Below are positions 55,774-64,000 of a DNA stretch of 64,000 nucleotides, in pieces. The stretch covers positions 17,865,831 through 17,929,830 of the forward strand of contig NC_066520.1 of NCBI RefSeq assembly GCF_024679095.1, read 5' to 3'. The notes under the pieces are model-generated. The model worked only from the letters and a program-made list of their open reading frames with translations, was not told the origin of the DNA and did not search any database. How positions within the stretch are numbered: position 1 is the first letter of the stretch; each line of letters starts with the position of its first letter. The translations under genes were made by a program, and so were the position numbers. This stretch comes from Eriocheir sinensis. Its lineage: Eukaryota; Arthropoda; Malacostraca; Decapoda; Varunidae.

Positions 55774-56430
55774 GCACACATACCAACACATATTCCAGAG
55801 ACAAACAGATCCAAGTCTTTTAATACCTTTTCTAATTCCTTTTTCCTCTTTAGTGAGCACCAGACATCCTTTCCCTTTCAGACATTTATAATCTTGTCCC
55901 CTAATTGGCTCTAGCACAGGTAAACACGCAGGTGAGGGACGGGAGGGAAGGCGCGCGACGGGAGGTAGAGGTGGAGAGAAAAGAAAGAGGAGGAGATGGG
56001 GGAGGAGGAGGAGGGGGAGGAGGAGGTAAAGCAGAGGTAAGAAGGGATGGAGTAATGGAGTACGGGGTGGATTGTGAGAAATGGAGGAGGTGGAGGAGGA
56101 AAGGAGAGGAGGAGGAGAGACGGGAAGGAGAGAATTCAGTGGGCGGGAAGGAGTCAGGACCCGGGATAGGGCTACAAAGGAGGCGTGGAGGAAAGGAGAG
56201 AAGGGTAAGGAGGAGGAGGAGGAGGAGGGGTAGATGAGGAGGAGGTCGAGATAAGGAAAGGTATACGAAGAAGAGGTGGACAGGTGAGGCGAGGTAGATA
56301 GATAGACAGGCCGATAAATAAAGAAATAGATAGATCACATATTGACCGTGGAGTGGACAAGAGATGAGGAGGAGGAGGGAGAAGAGCAGAAAGAAGAACG
56401 AGGAAGAGGAGGAGGTGAATAGGAAAGGTA
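55771..56430 (+). repeat. unique lead then GGA-rich purine tract
   Basis: 55771-55934 is unique. 55935-56260 and 56360-56420 are GGA/GAA mosaics with a GATA patch at 56297-56310. Confidence 0.82.
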
Positions 56431-56944
56431 CAGCTGAGATGAGACGATGCTCTGTAAGGTTTTGGAAGCTGTGAAGAGAGGGGGCAGGTGGCGGACGTGT
56501 GGTGTTGTGTGAGGTGAGGAGAGGGTTGTGGAGTTGATGGATGGGCCTCTGCTGAACCTGATGGAAGGGGTGAAGGAGGAATGATGGGGCTGAAGGTAAT
56601 GGAGGAGAAGGAGGAGGAGGAGGGAGAAGGAGATAAACGGGGGATGCTTGTAAGTAATGAGAGAGAGAGAGAGAGAGAGAAAGAAAAAGAGATGCTGGTT
56701 AGGTTACTGATGATGGTGGTAGTGAAGTGGAGGTGGAGTTACTAAGGTGGAGGTGAGAACGGGGTATAGATAGATGAAGATAGTGAAGGTATTAGACTGA
56801 TAATGATATGATGATGATGATGATGGTTACTAGCACGGTGGATGTAGAAGGGTTTTGGTGGTGGTGGTGGAGATGATGTCGGTGTAAAAGAGTGATGTGG
56901 AGTTGTGGAAATTAAGTGGAGGCGCAGGGAAAAGGAAGGGAGGG
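56431..56944. other. G-rich unique sequence
   Basis: GGTGGAGG-like words, GA at 56659-56680, GAT at 56809-56824. No gene. Confidence 0.6.
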
Positions 56945-57300
56945 TGTGGTTGTCTGGGCATGTGTGGGGTATGTGATGCGGGTATGTGTTCGTATGTGTG
57001 TATGTGATATGGGTATGAGTGGAATGAGCTGTCTCCCTTCCTGTAAAAAAAAGAATAAATAAATGTGTGGGTATGTGTGTGTAGGTCTGGGTATGTGCTG
57101 TGGGTATATGTGAGTATGTGATGTGGGAATGTGTGTGCTGTATGTGTGTGTATGTGTATGTATGTGATATGGGTATGTGATAGGGGTATGTGCTGTGGAT
57201 ATGTGGGAGTATGTGATGTGTGTATGTGTGTATGTGTATGTATGTGATATGGGTATGTGATAGGGGTATGTGAAGTGGGTATGATTGGGTATGTGTGAAG
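56945..57300 (+). repeat. degenerate (TATGTG)n array
   Basis: GTATGTGATATGGGTATGTG and related words recur; a ~62-bp block is duplicated near 57157 and 57226. Interrupted at 57024-57060 by a SINE-like fragment. Confidence 0.93.
57024..57060 (-). mobile_element. SINE-like family S, copy 8 (fragment)
   Basis: GAGCTGTCTCCCTTCCTGTA and an A-run match the 5' tip of the family in reverse. It sits inside the hexamer array. Confidence 0.5.
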
Positions 57301-58504
<1,204 letters not shown>

Positions 58505-58905
58505 AGTGTTCCCCGCACCACGCAGACTCAAGCCACGCAGATTAGTTTGGCGCGCACTCGGTTAATGCAAATTCGTGTTACGCCCTCTCGTTTTACGCGG
58601 ATTAAGTTAGGCTACCGTGAGTTCGTTATGGATGAGAATTCGGTCAACGTAGATTAACCGTACGTGGTCTCGATAAATACGAATTCCTGTTACGCGGATT
58701 CGTTTAACGCGGATTGATTGAGACTAACACGAGTTTGTTCTTACGCGAATTTGTTTAACGCGATGCGCTGATTGTCACTCCCACGTCTTTCCAATCGTAC
58801 GTGCTCTTGAGAAACACTAATTCGGGTTATGCGGATTCAGGTTACGCGGAAAAATTGCCTACCGCGAATTTGTTTTACGCGATTTCAGTCAACGCGAAGT
58901 ACCGA
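58505..58905 (+). repeat. degenerate ACGCG-rich short repeat
   Basis: TTACGCGGATTCGTTTAACG-type words recur: TTACGC, TTAACGCG, ACGCGGATT and ACGCGAATT appear more than a dozen times at roughly 17-24-bp steps, with substitutions. It is CpG-rich in an A+T-rich setting. Confidence 0.75.
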
Positions 58906-58978
58906 TGTCTTTTCTACCTTAATATTCGCTTTGATATAGGTAACATGAAGGGTAGACGATTAATGAAAGGCCCCAATC

Positions 58979-58982
<4 letters not shown>

Positions 58983-59037
<55 letters not shown>

Positions 59038-59260
59038 TCGGGATGATTAATTAGAAATAATAATCTTCAGCCTTACCTCCTGCGGGGCACAAACATGAGA
59101 ACGATGATTTAAGACCTGCCTCACCTGGCCACACCTGTGCTTTTTGTCTTCTTTACTCTCTCTCTCTCTCTCTCTCTCTCTTCTTTGACTTGTGAATCCT
59201 GCAAATGGTAAGGGAGGGGCTTCGTCTTAGCTGGAGGAGGAGGAGGAGGAGGAGGAGGAG
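58983..59260. repeat. (GT)n, (CT)n, (GGA)n
   Basis: GT at 58983-59037, CT at 59156-59181, GGA at 59232-59261. Confidence 0.96.
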
Positions 59261-59940
59261 GTTGAGGCTTATGGTAAAGGGATGGGAGAGGCCTAGGTAG
59301 GAAGGGTACAGTGGAGGTAGGTTTGCATATAATGGGAAAGTGATGGAGCTTAAGAGGCGAAGGGAGGAGGAAGAGGAAGAGGAAGAGGAGGAGGAGGAGA
59401 AGGAGCGAAGGAGGAATAATGAGCTAATGGAGTGTGTGGAAGCTGGAAGAGGGTGTGAAGGAGAATATATTGAAAGAAAAGAAGGAAAGAAAAATAATAA
59501 AAGCTGAGACATAATATAAAGAAAAAAAAGAAAAGAACTTGATAAGAAAAAGAAGACATGAGAAAACAAGAAGACAGGAATTAACAAAGAAGAAAGAAGT
59601 GGAAACAAAGCTATTAAAAGAACAAAGAGGAGGAGAGAGAAAGAGAAAATGAGGGAGATGAAAAATATGAAAGAGGAAGAAGAGCAAAAGGAAACAGTGA
59701 GGAAGAAAACAAAATAAAAACAAGCAAACTAAAAAAAAAGAGATGAGATTGATGAGAGATGAGGAAGATGCTGAGTAATAACAGAAACATGACGGCGAGA
59801 AGGAAAATGGGAAGATAAGGAGGAGGAAGGTAAGAGGAGAGGGAGAGAGGAGGAGGTATAAGGTGAGGAAGGGAGGAGGAAGGAGGTAAGGGAGGGAGGA
59901 GAAGGTGAAAATGGGTGGGAAGGGGAAGGTCAGGTGTATA
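59261..59940 (+). repeat. purine-rich tract
   Basis: 59261-59350 mixed, 59360-59400 GGA/GAA, 59460-59760 A-rich, 59800-59925 GGA-rich. No gene. Confidence 0.82.
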
Positions 59941-60439
59941 TGAGAAACACCTTTGACCTTCGTGTTTATTACAGGTGACCTTTATTACCAGGCGCACCTG
60001 AGAAGACGTTGCCATGCCCTACCTTGTGCCTTACCTGGGAGTTTGGTTAATACAGACACACACAAACACATATATACAGAAGAATCAATCACACTTTATC
60101 TATCTACGTATACATTTATCTATCGATCCTGACCTGTGAGTATTGTTAATTTGGACACACACAAAAAAGTCACTCACTCACTCACTCATTCTATCTATCT
60201 ATCTATCTATTTATTTATCTAGCTATCTAAATTATCTAACCAGTCAAGCGAACAAGATAGACAAACAAAGTAACAACAACAAACAACAAACAAACAAAAA
60301 AATATTAACAGCATCTAGTATCGATATTAACTAATCGTATATTCTTTGTTTTGTTCACTTCTTTGTCATTTTCCTTCTTTTTATAAATTAAGTCACTGGG
60401 TGAATAAACTAATTACAATACTTCTTCTTTTTCTTCTTC
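59941..60439. other. unique sequence with (CTAT)n and CAAA words
   Basis: CACT at 60171-60187, CTAT at 60191-60230, CAA/CAAA at 60271-60300. No gene. Confidence 0.7.
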
Positions 60440-60454
60440 TACTTCTTCTTCTTC

Positions 60455-60493
<39 letters not shown>

Positions 60494-61030
60494 ATTATTT
60501 AAAGGGGGATTCGAACCTATTCTCGTCGTAGGCCGCATCACGAAAACCACCTACTATGCTTGTTCTTACTCTGATTCCTATTCTTATTATTATTATTATC
60601 AAAAGGGGAGTTCGAATCCATTTTCCGACGTTGTCCATTAATCCCTCCATTAATCCTTCCCCTCTTCCCCTTCACTATCATTTGTCTCCTCTTTATCATC
60701 ATCCATCCTTCACCCTTTTCTTCCTCCTCCTTCCTTTCCCTCCCCTTCAATTCATCACCCTCTTGTTTTCCTGTCCTCCTCCTCCTCCTCCTCCTCCTGC
60801 CACATGGATACCGATTTTTATCCTTGTTCTTATGCTTACTGTTATTCATATTCTTCTTTATCTTATTATTATTATCAAAAGGGAGTTCGAATCCATTTTT
60901 CCGACGTAGGCTGACACACTGATGGTACCGATTTTTTACCTTGTTATTGTTTTTACTGTAATTCATATTCTTATTTTTCTTATTATTATTATCAAAAGTG
61001 GGGTTCGAATCCATTTTCCAACGTAGGCCA
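60440..61030 (+). repeat. four-copy repeat with TTA triplets and TTCGAATCC
   Basis: Units run TTATTATTATTATCAAAAGG, then GAGTTCGAATCCATTTTCCG, then ACGTAGGC; copies end near 60535, 60635, 60911 and 61028. The word GGTTCGAATCC in the last copy, and its inverse in the first, look like Pol III B boxes, but no A box is placed correctly. A block of unrelated pyrimidine-rich DNA separates copies two and three. Confidence 0.85.
60644..60795 (+). repeat. dispersed duplication, copy 1 of 2
   Basis: From CCCTCCATTAATCCTTCCCC through TTCAATTCATCACCCTCTTG to the TCC triplets, the sequence is nearly identical to 62062-62213. Only a few substitutions or indels are visible over about 150 bp. Confidence 0.95.
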
Positions 61031-61242
61031 CATCAAGGAAACCGGATACAATCGTTTGGCACATCACGCCGCCGATGGAGCCAACAAACAGGCCTGGATG
61101 ACTTAAACACTTCCGTCACGCGGCCGAAACAATAGCGTCTCTATCGATTTACAACACCGGGGGCAGAGCGGAACCATCAGGCAGCCAGTTAACCCGTCAC
61201 GCGCCCCGAGCCTGCCAAACACACCATCAGAAAGCGATCAAC
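61031..61242. other. G+C-rich unique sequence
   Basis: CpG-containing, with no frame I can support. Confidence 0.45.
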
Positions 61243-61249
61243 ACACACA

Positions 61250-61287
<38 letters not shown>

Positions 61288-61430
61288 CACCTTCCTGCCT
61301 TCCTTTCTTCCTTCTTTCTTAGCAACGGCACAGCGATGCACACTTCCATTATATATATTTTTTGTTTACTTCTTATTTTTATACTTTTTTCCATACTGAT
61401 GTTGTTGTTAGTGTTGTTATTGTTGTGGCG

Positions 61431-61467
<37 letters not shown>

Positions 61468-61580
61468 GTGTAGAGAGCAAGCAAACAAAGTCTTAAGAGG
61501 AGAGTATCCCTTCCCCTCCTCCTCCTCCTCCTCTTCCTCTTTCCTCCTCCTCCTCCTCTTCCCTCCTCCTCCTCCTTGTG
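61243..61580. repeat. (CA)n, (AGT)n, (TCC)n
   Basis: CA at 61253-61284, AGT at 61430-61466, TCC mosaic at 61515-61577. Confidence 0.95.
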
Positions 61581-62028
61581 CCCCTCATAACAAACACACC
61601 GTAACAGACTCTTAACCCCCCCCCCTTCTTTCCCGCCACCACCCTGAGTAACCTGACGCAGAAGGCGGGAAGAAGAAGAAGAAGAAGGGGAAAGAGGGGG
61701 AGAAACAGCTCAGATCCAGAAGCTACCATGCACATAATACTACAACAGGTACAGGTGGGGAGCACTGAGGCCACGCGTACCTATTACATCCACCCTCTAC
61801 CTTTACCTGTTAGTCTTTATTACGTGGGGGTGTTGTTGGTCGCTAAGGGATGGATGGGAACGTTAGTGAGTCTTGTGTATGGGAGTAGGAGTGGGAGATA
61901 AGGGATGGAGATAAGGGAAGGGAGGGAAAGGATGCTGGTATCTGTGGGCTTATCTAGGATTAGCTATTATCAACCTCCTCCGTGTGTGTGTGTGTGTGTG
62001 TGTACTTGTTTCTGCCTGTCCGTTATCC
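61581..62028. other. unique sequence
   Basis: C-run at 61616-61625, AAG at 61670-61688, GT at 61982-62003. No gene. Confidence 0.6.
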
Positions 62029-62061
62029 TCTCTCTCTCTCTCTCTCTCTTGAAAAACAACC

Positions 62062-62213
62062 CTCCATTAATCCTTCCCCTCTTCCCTTCATTATCATTTG
62101 TCTCCTCGTTATCATCATCCATCCTTCACCCTCTTCTTCCTCCTCCTTCCTTTCCCTCCCCTTCAATTCATCACCCTCTTGTTTTCCTGTCCTCCTCCTT
62201 CTCCTCCTCCTCC
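62062..62213 (+). repeat. dispersed duplication, copy 2 of 2
   Basis: Same orientation as 60644-60795, about 1.42 kb away. It is preceded by CT units (62030-62049) rather than TTA/TTCGAATCC sequence. Confidence 0.95.
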
Positions 62214-62710
62214 TCCCCCTCTTTTTCTACCTCGTCCTCCTCCTTCTCCTCATCATCATCATCATTTTCCATTTTTTCCACTTTCTTTTCCCTTTATATT
62301 TTTCTTCCTTTCTTCTATACTCTTCTTTCTTCTTTTATTTCTGTTTCTTCTAATTTTCGGTTCTTCTTCTCCTTTTACCTCCTCTTCTTCTTCCTTCTCC
62401 TCCTTCTAGTCTTTCTCTTTCTCCTCTTGTATTTCTCCTCCTCCTACGTCTTGTCTTTCTCTTCCTCCTCGTCTTTCTTTTCCTTCTCTTCCTCTTCTTC
62501 TTTCTCCTAATCCTCTTCCTCCTTGCTTTTCTCTTTCTCCTCTTGTATTTCTCCACCTCCTCGTCTTTCTCTTCCTTCTCTTCCTCTTCTTCCTCCTCCT
62601 TCTCTTCCTCCTTGCTTTTCTCTTTCTCCTCTTGTATTTCTCCACCTCCTCGTCTTTCTCTTCCTTCTCTTCCTCTTTTTCTTTCTCCTCTTCCTCTTCC
62701 TCCTTCTCCA
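62214..62710 (+). repeat. pyrimidine tract with ~90-116-bp repeat
   Basis: CTCCTCTTGTATTTCTCC occurs at 62421, 62537 and 62627. Units share TCGTCTTTCTCTTCC and TCCTTGCTTTTCTCTTTCTC. Confidence 0.92.
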
Positions 62711-62960
62711 AGTGCATCTTCGTCAGACAGAAGGCAATCGACATGTTCAAGAGTAATGTAGATGCAATGCTTTAATGTCAAGGCGTTTAGGGGGGAAGGT
62801 AATGGCCTCTCTACACCCTTTTACTCACTCCTCCTCCTCCTCCTCTTCCTCTTCGTCTTTCTCCCTCTCGTCCTCTTAGCCTCCTCTCTCCTCTTTCTTC
62901 TTTCTCTCTTTACCTCTTCTTTCTGATCAGTATCTTGTATCTGGTCTCCTCCATCCTCAT

Positions 62961-63004
<44 letters not shown>
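62711..63004. other. unique, TCC-rich, then (CT)n
   Basis: TCC mosaic at 62828-62870 and CT at 62963-63004. No gene. Confidence 0.75.
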
Positions 63005-63008
<4 letters not shown>

Positions 63009-63332
63009 CACGTATAAGCATGATCTCTTCCTCCGTCTTTTTTTTTTCTTCCTGTTTTCTCTCGATTTCCTGTATCTTCTTTCCTCCTCTTCCTCCTTCC
63101 TTCCTCCTGTTTCTCTTTCTCTTTAACTCTTTCTTTTTATCATCTCATTCACTACTTCATTATCTTGTTTTCTTGTTTCCTATCTTCCTTTTTTTTTCTT
63201 CTCGCCCTTCCTATTCGCTTCTTCTTTCGCCGCCATTCTCTACCTCCTCCTCCTCTTCCTCTTTCCCATCCTTCAATATTTCATCTCTCCCTCCTTCCTT
63301 CCCGCCCTTTCCTCTGACCCTCAACATATGTG
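63005..63332 (+). repeat. pyrimidine-rich tract
   Basis: TTCC/CTCC mosaic. The 317-codon plus frame across 63020-63973 is Ser/Leu/Phe/Pro low complexity. Confidence 0.85.
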
Positions 63333-63490
63333 CACTCCATCTTTTTCCTTCCTTCCTTCCTTCCTTCCTTTCCTCCCTCCCTTCCCTCCATCTTTTTCCT
63401 TCCTTCCTTCCTTCCTTCCTTTCCTCCCTCCCTTCCCTCCATCTTTTTCCTTCCTTCCTTCCTTTCTTCCTTCCTTTCCTCTCTCCCTTC
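63333..63490 (+). repeat. 51-bp pyrimidine minisatellite, 3 copies
   Basis: CATCTTTTTCCTTCC occurs at 63338, 63389 and 63440. The period divides by three, which keeps frames open. Confidence 0.95.
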
Positions 63491-63960
63491 CTCTTTCTTC
63501 CATGTTTCCTTCCTCCGCTTTTCAACAACTATGAGCTTACTCCTATTCCTTCCTTCTCTCTCTCTCATCCCCTCGTCACATCCTTCATTTCTCCCTCTCT
63601 TCCTTCGTCTCCTTCCCCATTTTCATCTCCCTTCCTATACCTCCCTTTCTCTCCCTCTAATCTTCCTTCCCTCCCTCCCTCTCCTCCCTCCTTTTCCTTC
63701 TCTCTTTTCCTTCCTTCCTTCGCCCTACTCTACATTCTCTCATCTCTCTCCCTTCCTATACCTCCCTTCCTCTCTCTCTCTCTCCCCCATGTTCCCTTCC
63801 CTTTAGCCCTCAACATGCATCTCCTTCCCTCGTTTTCCTTCTCTCTCCTCCTCCCTTCCTTCGTATCATTCCCCACTTTCATCTCCCTTCCTATACCTCC
63901 CTTCCTCTCTCTCTCTCTGTCTCTCTCCCATGTTCCCTTCTTCCTAGCCATCAACACCTG
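63491..63960 (+). repeat. ~125-bp pyrimidine tandem repeat
   Basis: CTCCCTTCCTATACCTCCCT recurs near 63627, 63747 and 63880. The last two units also share CCCATGTTCCCTTC and a following TAGCC.TCAACA. Ends before the final unique bases. Confidence 0.9.
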
Positions 63961-64000
63961 GGAACTGGGTTGATCAATTGGCTGCTTTGGGTCTAAATCA

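Noticed and set aside
63020..63973. 317-codon plus-strand open frame
   Set aside because: Low complexity from a pyrimidine tract; repeat periods divisible by three keep it open.

Overview
The window looks like nuclear DNA of an animal, most likely an arthropod and probably a decapod crustacean. The evidence is the extreme density of microsatellites ((GA)n, (CA)n, (CTA)n, (GGA)n), short interspersed elements, 5'-truncated non-LTR retrotransposon tails and candidate exons with GT-AG splice signals. Taxon is an inference from general character and from remembered decapod repeats; no gene here identifies a species. There is no bacterial-style gene, operon, rRNA, complete tRNA or CRISPR array. Nearly all long open reading frames are translations of simple repeats (Arg-Glu, Ser-Leu, His-Thr or Val-Cys alternations).

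Layout. 1-9 kb: a 93-bp tandem repeat, a TIR element, microsatellites, a 21-bp minisatellite, a GC-rich island, (CTA)n arrays and a protein-like minus-strand terminal exon candidate at 8.1-8.3 kb. 9-16 kb: a (CT)n/(GA)n hairpin, tandem repeats of 150-173 bp, several copies of a SINE-like family and a 70-codon minus-strand exon candidate at 12.1-12.3 kb. 16-24 kb: a non-LTR reverse-transcriptase tail, long purine or pyrimidine tracts and a 115-bp palindrome. 24-30 kb: diverged tandem arrays, one interrupted by a TTAA-flanked MITE. 30-40 kb: three minus-strand exon candidates (30.3, 35.4, 39.1 kb), a tRNA-derived sequence and a second reverse-transcriptase remnant. 40-58 kb: dense microsatellites, tandem arrays of 44, about 47, about 91 and about 165 bp, a 1-kb polypurine tract and a cluster of TCAGC-type motifs. 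58-64 kb: a perfect 340-bp (AG)n, an ACGCG-rich degenerate repeat, a dispersed 150-bp duplication and pyrimidine tracts.

Genes. Six short segments look like exons because a protein-like frame is bounded by splice-like sites or ends in a stop. Three on the minus strand (39134-39215, 30338-30428, 12123-12332) have compatible intron phases (1 to 2, 2 to 0, 0 to stop) and could belong to one gene of about 27 kb. Phase agreement alone is weak evidence. I recognise none of these proteins. The most informative content is the repeat biology: a SINE-like family with eight copies, a TIR family with three copies, a likely piggyBac-type MITE whose empty site is preserved in a paralogous repeat unit, and several unrelated tandem arrays with periods near 93 bp.
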